This document shows, in pieces, positions 24,974 through 33,796 of a DNA stretch of 42,512 nucleotides; within the stretch, counting starts at the first letter, position 1, and each line of letters starts with the position of its first letter. The notes below the pieces were generated by a model, which was not told where the DNA came from, ran no database searches, and saw only the letters and a list, made by a program, of their open reading frames with translations. The stretch is from JBOFEH01 sp051650265. GTDB taxonomy: Bacteria > Bacillota > Clostridia > Lachnospirales > Cellulosilyticaceae. Where the stretch lies: the NCBI GenBank assembly GCA_051650265.1, contig JBOFIR010000060.1, positions 1 to 42,512 on the forward strand, given 5' to 3'. Position numbers and translations under genes: made by a program.

Positions 24974-25849
24974 ATGGGTAGTACAATTGTTGCAGGTGAA
25001 AGAAGCCTAGTGGGAAAGTATAGAAACATTTTTTCAGCAGGTGAAGTGCACGTAGATGAAGGTGAAATTGGAGCAATTTATGGAGCTGGGGAGATAGATA
25101 TATGTAAGAGTAAGGTGAAGAAAGTACGTGCAGCAGGCAGTCTGAGAGTAAATCAAAGTAGCCTAGGAGATGTGAGTGCTGTGGGTGAAGCTAATTTAAC
25201 TGGGGTAACAGAAGTACAGTGTATGACGATGCGAGGGGTATTGACGGCGGAGTGTATGACTTGCCAGCGACTCATTACAGACAATAAAGTAGGTAAAGCA
25301 AATAGAGGAAATGGCGATCAACGAATAGATACTTTAATTAATGGGTTTGTAAAAGTAGAGATATTAGAGAATTATGCAGATCTCAACATGGATTTTGAGC
25401 ACGAGATCAAGCACATCGTGAACTGTGGGAGCTTGTCTATAACAGATGAAATAAGTGCGGAGTGTATTTATAGCTTTGGGCGTATTGAGAGTACTGGACT
25501 TAATGCAGAGAAAATCTATATAAGGCCATCAGCCGATTCGAAAATTGGTCAGGTAGTAGGAACACATATACAAATCACAAAAGCTTTTGAGTTTGATAAA
25601 TTTTTAAAAAGTATTGCTAAAAAACATTTGAAAAAACAGTATGAGGAAGTTGAAAAACAAGAAGTTAGCATCATGTCAGTTGAATCCATTGAAGGAGATG
25701 AGATCAAAATTGACCATGTAAAGGCTGAAAGTGTGAGTGGTATCAGTGTTGAAATCGGTGATTTGTGTATTATCGAACGTGTTGAGTATTCGGGGGCTAT
25801 TACAATTTCACCTAAAGCTATAGTCAATGAGGTGGTAAGAGTATGTTAA
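24974..25849 (+). CDS. yhbE: Bactofilin-like polymer-forming protein (YhbE-like)
   Basis: 291 residues, largely short Gly-spaced beta repeats (FSAGEVHVDEGEIGAIYGAGEIDI, VRAAGSLRVNQSSLGDVSAVGEANL) typical of the right-handed beta-solenoid of bactofilins, cytoskeletal proteins that polymerise without nucleotide. A long charged alpha-helical insert (about 210-235, KKHLKKQYEEVEKQ) interrupts the repeats. In B. subtilis the YhbE/YhbF pair is involved in flagellar assembly. It overlaps the next gene by 7 bp and follows yhbD by 13 bp. Confidence is good for the fold and moderate for the name. Confidence 0.82.
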   Translation: MGSTIVAGERSLVGKYRNIFSAGEVHVDEGEIGAIYGAGEIDICKSKVKKVRAAGSLRVNQSSLGDVSAVGEANLTGVTEVQCMTMRGVLTAECMTCQRLITDNKVGKANRGNGDQRIDTLINGFVKVEILENYADLNMDFEHEIKHIVNCGSLSITDEISAECIYSFGRIESTGLNAEKIYIRPSADSKIGQVVGTHIQITKAFEFDKFLKSIAKKHLKKQYEEVEKQEVSIMSVESIEGDEIKIDHVKAESVSGISVEIGDLCIIERVEYSGAITISPKAIVNEVVRVC

Positions 25850-27039
25850 GAGATAATAAGATAGAGGGAATAGGGAGTATTTCAGGTGGAGAATACCACA
25901 ATATCAACATCGAAGGAATTGGCAAGGTCAAAGGAAACATTACATGCCAAGAGCTCACTATAGGGGGGATTTATAAGGGAAAGGGAAGGGTACAAGCAGA
26001 AAAATTTTCTTGTGAGGGAATAGCGCGTATATTTAAAGATGTAAAGGCTCGGGAAATTAGAATAGAAGGTATGGTCAAAGTGAGGGGGGCCAAATTGGAA
26101 GCTTCTAAGATCTCTTGTGAAGGGATACTGACCTCTACGGGTGAGATATCAGCAGATGATATCACCATAGAAGGAATATGTTCAATAGCGAAAATGTATG
26201 GAGATGTAGTTAAAGTACACATGGTTAATATGGATAACAAAGTTCAAATGCCAAGAGGTTTACAAGCATTGGTAGCCCCCTATATTGGGAGGAATGTCAG
26301 CCAAGATCACTGTAGTATTGATGTGATCGAATGTACACATCTCGAAGCGGATTACCTGGTGTCTAAAGTTATTAAAGCCCATACGATTAAGCTAGGAGCA
26401 GGATGTAAAGTAGGTCGTATAGAATGTGATGGCCTATTAGAATATGATGAAAGCTGTCAAATAGGAAAGATTGTAGCGGGAGAAGTCAAAAAGGGTAGTT
26501 ATAAAAATAATGGAGAAAAAGGGGAGATTGAAATGGCAGATATGAAGTTAACTAAGATTTTGGAACTTTATAAAGAGAATAAGATTAATGCAGATGAAGC
26601 TGAAAAAATGCTCAAAAGTTTGGGCAGTTTGGGTAGTGGTATAGTACAGCAAGAGACACCACGATTTGCTGATGATAAACTCAGGGTTGTCGTGATGAAA
26701 GGCAATAAACTCATTTCAGAGAAAGAATATGCCAAGGGCGTGACGATCAATGTGGTATATGATGGTGAAGTAGGAAATGTAGAGTGTTGGGGTAACTTAA
26801 CTTGTGCGGGTGTACGTGGTAATGCAAGCGCTGATGGCAATATTAAGGCAGAGAGTGTTGGGGGAAATGTTGCAGCAGACGGCAATGTGACATGTGGCGA
26901 AGTAAGTGGAAATGTCAAAGCTGATGGTAATGTAGAGTGTGGAAATGTGGGTGGAAATATCACAGTAGATGGTAATGTTACTTGTGGTGATGTGACTGGT
27001 AAAATCACTGCTGATGGAGGAGTGAGTATTCGAAGATAG
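25843..27039 (+). CDS. yhbF: Bactofilin-like protein fused to helical plus beta-repeat domain (YhbF-like)
   Basis: 398 residues. Residues 1-230 are a second bactofilin-type repeat region (IEGIGSISGG, NIEGIGKVKGN, CEGI repeats), matching the size of YhbF. Residues 231-262 form a helix pair (KLTKILELYKENKINADEAEKMLKSLG) like the SHOCT-type short domain found in DUF4097-type proteins. From about 310 to the end a 15-residue repeat (GNVKADGNVECGNVG type) builds another solenoid. An ATG at 26533 (M231) has GGGGAG 6 bases upstream, so the C-terminal 168 residues may also be made alone. It overlaps yhbE and is followed by ABC exporter genes after 32 bp. Confidence 0.82.
   Translation: MLRDNKIEGIGSISGGEYHNINIEGIGKVKGNITCQELTIGGIYKGKGRVQAEKFSCEGIARIFKDVKAREIRIEGMVKVRGAKLEASKISCEGILTSTGEISADDITIEGICSIAKMYGDVVKVHMVNMDNKVQMPRGLQALVAPYIGRNVSQDHCSIDVIECTHLEADYLVSKVIKAHTIKLGAGCKVGRIECDGLLEYDESCQIGKIVAGEVKKGSYKNNGEKGEIEMADMKLTKILELYKENKINADEAEKMLKSLGSLGSGIVQQETPRFADDKLRVVVMKGNKLISEKEYAKGVTINVVYDGEVGNVECWGNLTCAGVRGNASADGNIKAESVGGNVAADGNVTCGEVSGNVKADGNVECGNVGGNITVDGNVTCGDVTGKITADGGVSIRR
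26533..27039 (+). other. Possible internal product: C-terminal repeat domain from an internal start
   Basis: In the same frame as the fused bactofilin gene, ATG 26533 is preceded by AAAGGGGAG (GGGGAG at 26521-26526), a good ribosome site. It marks the border between the YhbF-sized region and the helical/repeat domain. The 168-residue product would be self-contained. This suggests a former separate gene joined in frame, or one locus with two products. Confidence 0.5.
26850..27020 (+). repeat. 45-bp intragenic tandem repeats
   Basis: About four degenerate copies encode a 15-residue unit of the form GNV-x-ADGNV-x-CG-x-V-x. Copies begin at GNVAADGNVTC, GNVKADGNVEC, GNITVDGNVTC and GKITADGGVS. 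The repeat number could vary between strains. Confidence 0.75.
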
Positions 27040-27071
27040 GTGGATCAATCAAAAGAAATGGGGAAAGGGTT

Positions 27072-28853
27072 ATGCAAGATAAACGGTATACATTACTAGA
27101 TTTTATAGTTATTCCGCTAAAAATAACACCTCTTTGGACTATCATAAGAATTTTGAATGAAGTAATAAGTGGGCTTATACCCGCGGCACAGGTTATCGTA
27201 TTAGCACAGTTTGTAGATACGGCGATTGCTATATTTGGTGGCAAGGCAGAGATTCAAGAAATCTATAGGTGCTTACTCGGTGTATTATTGATCATTGCCT
27301 ATATGAATATACAAGTGACACTTATGAATATCGTAACGAATCGCTTTAATATGAGATTAAAGGAAAGCTTCCAAGTAGATCTGATGACACATAGGGCACA
27401 ACTCCATTATCAACATATTGAGGAGAATGATACTTGGGATCTCATCAAGAGGGTGTGTGATGATGCAGTAGGTAAGCTAGCGAGTGGTTTTTCAATACTT
27501 TTGCAAGCTTTAAATATGGTTGTCAATATAGGGTCATTATTTATGATGGTGGTGATGCAAGTATGGTGGGCGGCAGTATTGATACTGCTTGTGACAGTTC
27601 CACTGATGTTTGTTGCAGCACGTGCAGGTAAAGCAGATTATGAAGCATTCAAAGAAGCAGCCAAATACACAAGAAAAGCAGACTACCTCAAGAATATCCT
27701 TACGGGGAGAGAGATGGTAGAAGAAAGAAGTGTATTTGGGTATACAGAAAAGGTCAATCAAAAGTGGTATGAAGCATTTGAACATGCAAGGAAGATCAAT
27801 CTCAAGGTTGAAGCAATGAACTTCATACGGATGAAAGGTGCAAGTCTCATTACTGTGTTTATTTCCCTTGTTATTGTAGCAATCTTATTATTCCCATTGG
27901 ATGAAGGTACTTTATCTATAGGAATGTTTATGAGTTTGGTTACTGCAGCATTTAACTTAATCCAAATGATGTCTTGGCAATTATCCTATGTGGTACGAGA
28001 GATTGCGAATAAAGAGGAGTATATGAAAGATCTGAGCTTGTTTAGCAAGCTAACGCTCCAAGAAGGTGCTTTAGGTGAGAAGGACTTAAAGTTAAACTTT
28101 AACTTTAAGAAAATAGCATTTTGTAATGTGTCTTTTAAATATCCAGGAACACAACGTTATATTTTAAAAGATTTTTCCTTGGTACTGGAAGCTCAAAAAC
28201 GCTATGCAGTGGTAGGTCTCAATGGAGCAGGTAAAACAACATTAACCAAATTATTAACTAAAATGTATGATCAGTATGAAGGTGAGATCTTTTTAAACGA
28301 TAAGAACTTGAAGGACTATACACTAGAAGAGATTAAGGCAATTTTTTCAGTGGTTTATCAAGACTTTGCTAAGTATCAAGTCTCAGTTGCAGACAATGTG
28401 TTGCTGGGTGCAGGTATGCAGTGCACACAAGAAGAGATGAGCGCTGCACTAGACCATATCGAACTCCTTGATAAAGTTAAGGAACTACCTAAGGGGCTAC
28501 AAACTGATTTAGGTAAGATCAAAGAGGGCGGTGTTGATTTATCTGGAGGACAATGGCAACGCTTGGCAATAGCAAGATCATTAGTGAGCCATGCGTCTAT
28601 GGTAATCTTAGATGAGCCAACGGCTGCATTAGACCCTGTAGCAGAAAGTACTGTCTATAATATGTTTAATGAAGTGACAAAAGGTAGATCTTCGCTTTCT
28701 ATTACGCATAGGTTAGGTGCAAGTAAACATGCCGATGAGATTATCGTCATCAATGAAGGCAAAGTGGCGGAGCAAGGTAATCATGAAACACTGATGCGTC
28801 TTGAAGGGATCTATGCCACTATGTTTGAAAGTCAAAGGAGTTGGTATCAATGA
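27072..28853 (+). CDS. ABC exporter half-transporter 1 (fused membrane and ATPase domains)
   Basis: 593 residues: about six membrane helices (1-330) followed by an ATPase with Walker A GLNGAGKTT, Q-loop VVYQDF, signature LSGGQWQR, Walker B VILDEPTAALD and H-loop ITHR. It is the first half of a probable heterodimer with the next gene, which overlaps it by 4 bp (ATGA). No peptidase domain is present, so export of a processed peptide would need another protease. It lies 32 bp after the bactofilin gene with no terminator between, so it appears to belong to the yhbD unit. The cargo is unknown. Confidence 0.9.
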   Translation: MQDKRYTLLDFIVIPLKITPLWTIIRILNEVISGLIPAAQVIVLAQFVDTAIAIFGGKAEIQEIYRCLLGVLLIIAYMNIQVTLMNIVTNRFNMRLKESFQVDLMTHRAQLHYQHIEENDTWDLIKRVCDDAVGKLASGFSILLQALNMVVNIGSLFMMVVMQVWWAAVLILLVTVPLMFVAARAGKADYEAFKEAAKYTRKADYLKNILTGREMVEERSVFGYTEKVNQKWYEAFEHARKINLKVEAMNFIRMKGASLITVFISLVIVAILLFPLDEGTLSIGMFMSLVTAAFNLIQMMSWQLSYVVREIANKEEYMKDLSLFSKLTLQEGALGEKDLKLNFNFKKIAFCNVSFKYPGTQRYILKDFSLVLEAQKRYAVVGLNGAGKTTLTKLLTKMYDQYEGEIFLNDKNLKDYTLEEIKAIFSVVYQDFAKYQVSVADNVLLGAGMQCTQEEMSAALDHIELLDKVKELPKGLQTDLGKIKEGGVDLSGGQWQRLAIARSLVSHASMVILDEPTAALDPVAESTVYNMFNEVTKGRSSLSITHRLGASKHADEIIVINEGKVAEQGNHETLMRLEGIYATMFESQRSWYQ

Positions 28854-30595
28854 AAAATACATTAAAGGTATTTATGAAGGTCTTTCCTATATTATTTAAG
28901 GTAGCGCCGATATTACTTATACTTCTAGTGATTTTAAATGTGTTACATGCTTTTTCATGGGGACTAACGACGGTGGCTACGCAACAGCTCTTTGATCGTG
29001 CACTACAGCTTGTAGAGGGAAATACTACATTTGTAGTGGTATTAATGAGTCTACTTATGATGGGATTAGTTAATATTCTTTGCCAAGTCCTCAATGGACT
29101 TGCTAACTTTATGCCTAGTATTTTGATTGGGAAAGCCGATGGTAAGTTGAGCTTAGATATTCATTGTAAGATTGCACGCTTAGAACCTATCTATTTTGAA
29201 GAGCCTCAGAAATTAGATGCGATCAATAAGGCAGAAATGGGAAAGAGTAATGCTTTATGGTTTGTTTTTATGATCTTAATGATCGTGGCATTTTATATTC
29301 CCTATTATATTTTTATGGGAGCATACTTATTTAGCTTAAAGCCTATATTAGCATGGGGTATTCTTTTAGTTTTTTTACCTACGGCAGCATCTCAGATTTT
29401 GAGGACAAAGGTATTTACTAAATTAGAAGATGATTCAGCGCCTTTGAGGAGAGCAAATAGCTACTATGAGGAATGCATAGTAAGTAGAGAGTACTTTAAG
29501 GAAACACGCTTATTAGGTGGTTTTAACTATTTCAAAGAGCAGTATGTAGATACACTCAAATTGCTCAATAAGCTCAGTTTTAGAAGTAGCTTAAAAACAG
29601 ATTTATGTGAGTTAGGATTAAAGTGTTTGACTATATTAGGTTACGTAGGTGTCATTTATCTTCTGTTTGATGCCCTTATGAAACAAGAGATTACAGTAGG
29701 TGCTTTTGCAGCAGTAGTTAATGCTGTGGGGATGATGTACAACATTATGGAAGAGGTGATTTGTAGACATCTTGGAAGTTTAGCACAACAAATTGGAACA
29801 GTGCAAAATTATATTAGTTTTTTAGATTTAAAAGAGCGAGAGCCTTTTAAAGGATCAAAGGAACAGGGTGAAGCAATTAAATTAGAAGGCGTTACATTTA
29901 GCTATCCTAATACTGATAAGAGGGTACTAGACCAGGTGGACTTAACCATTAAAAAAGGAGAAACACTTGCTATTGTAGGAGAAAATGGATCAGGAAAGTC
30001 CACTTTGATTCGGATTATCACAGGTTTGTATAAACCGCAACATGGGATAGTACATCATGGCAACCTAGATATTAAAAATCAGATATCAGGGGTTTTTCAA
30101 AAGTATCAGCGCTATCAACTTACATTACAAGATAACATCACAATTAGTGATAGATGTAAAGAAGTACACCAAATGGCGTTAGATCAGGTATGCCAGGCTG
30201 CTGGGGTAGAAAACAAAAATGAGTGCTTTAAAGATGGCTACGATACGATGCTTTCTCGTGAATTCGATGGGATTGATTTATCAGGGGGACAATGGCAAAG
30301 GGTAGCGCTAGCAAGAGGACTTTATCGCACGCATGAGTTGATTATATTAGATGAACCAACGGCAGCGATAGACCCTATTGAAGAGACAAGGATCTATCAG
30401 AACTTTGCTCAGATGGTAAAAGGAAAAACAGGTATCGTCGTTACGCATCGATTAGGCTCTGCGAAGATTGCAGATCGGATTGTTGTAATGAAAGAAGGAC
30501 GGATCGTTGAATTAGGAAATCATGAAGAATTGCTTAGATGTAAGGGTGAATATAGTCGCTTGTATGAGGCACAAGAACAGTGGTATGTGTCTTAG
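28850..30595 (+). CDS. ABC exporter half-transporter 2
   Basis: About 581 residues with an N-terminal six-helix membrane domain and a C-terminal ATPase: Walker A GENGSGKST, signature LSGGQWQR, Walker B IILDEPTAAID, H-loop THRLG. The start is ATG 28850, 9 bases after AAAGGAG and overlapping the previous stop; an in-frame TTG at 28841 is too close to that site. Both ATPases keep their catalytic Glu after Walker B, so both nucleotide sites may be active. A terminator (30597-30635) ends the unit. Confidence 0.9.
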   Translation: MKNTLKVFMKVFPILFKVAPILLILLVILNVLHAFSWGLTTVATQQLFDRALQLVEGNTTFVVVLMSLLMMGLVNILCQVLNGLANFMPSILIGKADGKLSLDIHCKIARLEPIYFEEPQKLDAINKAEMGKSNALWFVFMILMIVAFYIPYYIFMGAYLFSLKPILAWGILLVFLPTAASQILRTKVFTKLEDDSAPLRRANSYYEECIVSREYFKETRLLGGFNYFKEQYVDTLKLLNKLSFRSSLKTDLCELGLKCLTILGYVGVIYLLFDALMKQEITVGAFAAVVNAVGMMYNIMEEVICRHLGSLAQQIGTVQNYISFLDLKEREPFKGSKEQGEAIKLEGVTFSYPNTDKRVLDQVDLTIKKGETLAIVGENGSGKSTLIRIITGLYKPQHGIVHHGNLDIKNQISGVFQKYQRYQLTLQDNITISDRCKEVHQMALDQVCQAAGVENKNECFKDGYDTMLSREFDGIDLSGGQWQRVALARGLYRTHELIILDEPTAAIDPIEETRIYQNFAQMVKGKTGIVVTHRLGSAKIADRIVVMKEGRIVELGNHEELLRCKGEYSRLYEAQEQWYVS

Positions 30596-30596
30596 T

Positions 30597-30635
30597 CAAA
30601 ACATCTATTTCTTTAGGGAAATAGATGTTTTTTTA
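30597..30635 (+). terminator. Terminator of the bactofilin/ABC unit
   Basis: AAACATCTATTTC with GAAATAGATGTTT arms around a CTTTAG loop, then a T-rich run. Confidence 0.9.
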
Positions 30636-30788
30636 TTTGCAAGAATAATAAGACAAATTAATGTAAAATGGTATATAATGGAAAAGATATAAAGCTTAAG
30701 GAATAGGTGAGTTTCTTAAGGAAATCTTAAGAAATATATACAGGGATTTGTAAGAATTGAAAATTATAATAGGAGGGAAGTTTACAAA

Positions 30789-32627
30789 GTGAGGATGAGT
30801 AAGATGCTAAGTAAAAAAGGAAATAAAGGAACAGAAACTGTTTTTAATGAATGGACTTTAGGTTGGCTTATTGTTCTCGTTACAGTTTTTTTACAGCTAA
30901 TCTCATTAGCAACAACCTTTGAAGGCAGTAAGGTCTATTTTGGTGGTGTCAAACTACCGCTGATGCTCAGTGCACCATTACTCTTTGCATTGGCAATTCA
31001 GTTGATTGTATTTTGTATGAGCCATATGATTAGACGTTATTTTAAGCCTTGGTTAGCGGTAGTATTGATTATGGCAACACTATGTTCTACCTATTTTTCG
31101 TACATAGGGATTTATAATCATATTAACTCGCCTTTAGATTATTTAGAGGAGCGCTATAAGCAAATTCAAGGGAATATATCGGATCAGTATCAGCTTGTGG
31201 TCGATCAATCTGAGAATAATATGAAACAATACGTATTTGACATGGTAGGTGCACTTGATCAAAGTCATACCAAACTTGTCAAAGAGGTTAAAGAAAACAA
31301 TAAATTAATGGAAGCAATAGATGGCATAAAAGTAGATACAGGAAAGATTAATCCTCAGACTAATGCACTTTCTAAGCCTAATATCAAGAACTATGGTGAT
31401 AATCTAGATCAGTATTATGCAGATATGGCTAAGTACAATGCTGCAGTTGGAAATATGATCACAGATACAACTAAGCAGGATGCAGACCTTAAGAATCAAC
31501 TTTATGAAAATGAAGTGAGTACGCTTTTAGGCGGCAAATCAAAAGACGAATTTATAAAAGGACGTATCGAGACACAAACCCAAAAAGAACAGACAGACAA
31601 GCTTGTACAGAGTATGTACAAACTTATTGCACCTACAGGGGAAGAGAAAGACTTTGATAAGCAATTGATGGCTATACAAGACTATTGCATTGGATTTATC
31701 ATAACAGCGCAAGGTGATGCCAATACTTTTTCTACTGTACTGACTAATTTGAGTTCACAACTGATTCAGTTGGGGAGCAACTTGGAACTCAAAGATTTCA
31801 AAAAAGATCTGAATTACTTTGGAATCCTCAAACAAAAAGATCAAAGCATTATGCTGACACTAGAACAAGTAAAAGCAGAGGTTTATAAAGAGGTAAATGG
31901 TACAGATGCAGGGTTGCCTGTGGTGCTGAATGAAAATGATGCGATGCTTCTATATACAAAGATGCAATCTCAAATCAAGAGTGCAGCTTATCTGCTCAAT
32001 CAGATTGAAGGCTTAGACGAACAAGTGGATTTGACTTCAGCGGAGTATCAGATGCATAACTTATATGTCTTGCCTATCAAGAATCTTATTGAAGACAGTA
32101 GTGTTAAAGCTATGGCGTGGTTCTGTCTTGCCTTTGCAGTGCTCATTGATGGGCTCACATTAGTCTTTGCTATGATTGAAGGACGTGAAAAAACAGTACT
32201 TTTTGCAAAGAGAAATAAAGATGTTGTAGGTAGATCAAAAGAAGCCATTGAGGAATTGCTTTTGACGACACTGATGACACACCATAAAGATAGTGAAGGA
32301 CTGACGGCATTCTTAGATCAATTTGAACTCTTACCAGAAGGACTTGAAAGTGGTTATTCTATGTGGTGTCCATTAAAGGACCTTGGGCAGTACAATAGTT
32401 TCTTGGCAGTGATTTGTCAGTTCAATTTTGGGGCAATACTTTCTGCACGTGAGATTGTGAGGGAAAACGGGGTAGTAGATGATACTGATGAAAAATATGT
32501 ACTTCTCAAAACAAAGTTTGTGATCTGGCTTAGCCAAAAGATTGTACAGCTTAACCTTCTAGAAGAGGATGAAAAAGTCGTGGACTGGAATCCGAGATTG
32601 TTACCAAATGAGGAGGATGGTGTATGA
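30789..32627 (+). CDS. Unrecognised large membrane protein with an extracytoplasmic helical domain
   Basis: 612 residues from GTG 30789 (AGGAGGG at 30771-30777, 11 bases away). Three hydrophobic segments lie at about 20-42, 52-76 and 84-108. A long polar helical domain (about 110-435) with many Gln/Lys/Asp follows. A fourth segment (about 441-465) leads to a C-terminal cytoplasmic part of about 145 residues. No enzymatic motif is recognised. The next gene overlaps by 4 bp (ATGA) and is also a membrane protein, so they probably form a complex. A TATAAT-type promoter is likely near 30674. Confidence 0.82.
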   Translation: MRMSKMLSKKGNKGTETVFNEWTLGWLIVLVTVFLQLISLATTFEGSKVYFGGVKLPLMLSAPLLFALAIQLIVFCMSHMIRRYFKPWLAVVLIMATLCSTYFSYIGIYNHINSPLDYLEERYKQIQGNISDQYQLVVDQSENNMKQYVFDMVGALDQSHTKLVKEVKENNKLMEAIDGIKVDTGKINPQTNALSKPNIKNYGDNLDQYYADMAKYNAAVGNMITDTTKQDADLKNQLYENEVSTLLGGKSKDEFIKGRIETQTQKEQTDKLVQSMYKLIAPTGEEKDFDKQLMAIQDYCIGFIITAQGDANTFSTVLTNLSSQLIQLGSNLELKDFKKDLNYFGILKQKDQSIMLTLEQVKAEVYKEVNGTDAGLPVVLNENDAMLLYTKMQSQIKSAAYLLNQIEGLDEQVDLTSAEYQMHNLYVLPIKNLIEDSSVKAMAWFCLAFAVLIDGLTLVFAMIEGREKTVLFAKRNKDVVGRSKEAIEELLLTTLMTHHKDSEGLTAFLDQFELLPEGLESGYSMWCPLKDLGQYNSFLAVICQFNFGAILSAREIVRENGVVDDTDEKYVLLKTKFVIWLSQKIVQLNLLEEDEKVVDWNPRLLPNEEDGV

Positions 32628-33289
32628 TTTTAGCAATAGAATTAGGACTGCTAATCATTGGGCTACTGGTATTTAAGATGCAGCATCAGATTAAGCGGCG
32701 TATGAGTATCGTGGCAAGTAAGCTTGTCTACTGGACCACATTATTATTTGTTAGTTTGGGTATTAATAGTATTTTGTTTGTGAATGATCCTGGAGCTTAC
32801 AATATAGCTAACTATTTTAATGATAGAACATTAATTGTAGTATGTGGCATTTTAGCAGGATATATCATTTTGCAATGGATTGCACCTTCGAGGAGTATAC
32901 AGCGTGTATTAAAGTCATTGATGTCTAAGAAGAAAGATGTAGAGACGGAGAGGCAGTTGCAAGAGGAAGTGAAAGATCAGCATCAAAACAGTTATCTTAA
33001 AGAACTTCATTTTGAAACTTTTTTAGAAACAATCTGTTGGCTAGGATTTGTTTTTGCACTAAGTTTGGAACTTATGAATACTATATTAGGAGGATTTGTG
33101 ATGGAAGAAGCACTTCTTCAAACCTTTAAGTATAGTGTGTGCATGATGATGATGATTACGATTCCAATTGGTGTAAGACAGATTGTATTTTATCTTTATC
33201 GTGTAAGAGGCATTAAAGAAGAACAAGAGATGACAGAGGTAGAAATGAAGTTTCATCACAAGCTCAAAAATCATAGAAATAGGTTGTAG
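32624..33289 (+). CDS. Unrecognised five-helix membrane protein, partner of the preceding gene
   Basis: 221 residues with hydrophobic segments at about 2-20, 35-54, 66-86, 136-158 and 166-192. A charged loop between the third and fourth (KKKDVETERQLQEEVKDQHQ) is probably cytosolic. Start ATG 32624 overlaps the upstream stop (ATGA) with AGGAGG at 32611-32616. It is translationally coupled to the 612-residue membrane protein. No family recognised. Confidence 0.82.
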   Translation: MILAIELGLLIIGLLVFKMQHQIKRRMSIVASKLVYWTTLLFVSLGINSILFVNDPGAYNIANYFNDRTLIVVCGILAGYIILQWIAPSRSIQRVLKSLMSKKKDVETERQLQEEVKDQHQNSYLKELHFETFLETICWLGFVFALSLELMNTILGGFVMEEALLQTFKYSVCMMMMITIPIGVRQIVFYLYRVRGIKEEQEMTEVEMKFHHKLKNHRNRL

Positions 33290-33307
33290 AACTCTAAATG
33301 AAATGAT

Positions 33308-33760
33308 GTGAAGCCCGTGGTAAAGATGATTATGACAACGTATAGTGACACCAATCTAACTTACGTGACGGACAAAACTTTAGGGAAAACAATTGTGATG
33401 GGCAGAAAAACTTTTGAGAAAATAGGTAAACCACTTCCAGGAAGACGGAACATTGTATTAACAAGGGATCTAGACTATATACCAGAAGGTGTAGAAGTGT
33501 TTGAGAGTGTTAAGTTGTTGTTAGATGCAGTAGGGAGCGAAGAGCTCTTTATTATTGGGGGAAGTGAGGTTTATAGACTCTTTAAAGATGTGGCAGAATA
33601 TATTTATATAACAGGACAAGAAGAGAACCTTCCTATTATAGAGGATTATAAAGATGATTTTCACCTTGTCTTTGAAGAATCTAGAAAGTCTTCATCAGAA
33701 GCAAAGCTGACTATATGGAAGAGAAAGTATGATATGCCTCAAAACATGGCAAGAGCCTAG
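33308..33760 (+). CDS. Shortened dihydrofolate reductase-like protein
   Basis: 150 residues starting at GTG 33308 (ATG 33326 in frame is also possible). The middle and C-terminal parts are DHFR-like: KTIVMGRKTFEKIGKPLPGRRNIVLTRD (NADPH-binding region) and FIIGGSEVYRLF. The N-terminal segment that should hold IGKxxxLPW and the catalytic acid (about 25 residues) is missing: MIMTTYSD runs almost directly into TLGKTIVMG. Classical activity is therefore unlikely. The frame is intact and ends in a strong terminator, so it may be a derived family rather than a pseudogene. It lies 18 bp after the membrane-protein pair. Confidence 0.7.
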   Translation: MKPVVKMIMTTYSDTNLTYVTDKTLGKTIVMGRKTFEKIGKPLPGRRNIVLTRDLDYIPEGVEVFESVKLLLDAVGSEELFIIGGSEVYRLFKDVAEYIYITGQEENLPIIEDYKDDFHLVFEESRKSSSEAKLTIWKRKYDMPQNMARA

Positions 33761-33789
33761 TAGAATTCAATCTACTAGGCTCTTGTTTT
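33750..33789. terminator. Bidirectional terminator
   Basis: A perfect 14-bp stem, CAAGAGCCTAGTAG (33750-33763) with CTACTAGGCTCTTG (33772-33785), ends the DHFR-like gene (+) and the metQ operon (-). It overlaps the DHFR-like stop codon. Confidence 0.92.
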
Positions 33790-33796
33790 ACATGAA

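Noticed and set aside
26568..27048. Long minus-strand frames opposite the bactofilin repeats.
   Set aside because: They arise from the repetitive low-complexity coding strand and have no ribosome sites; they are shadows.
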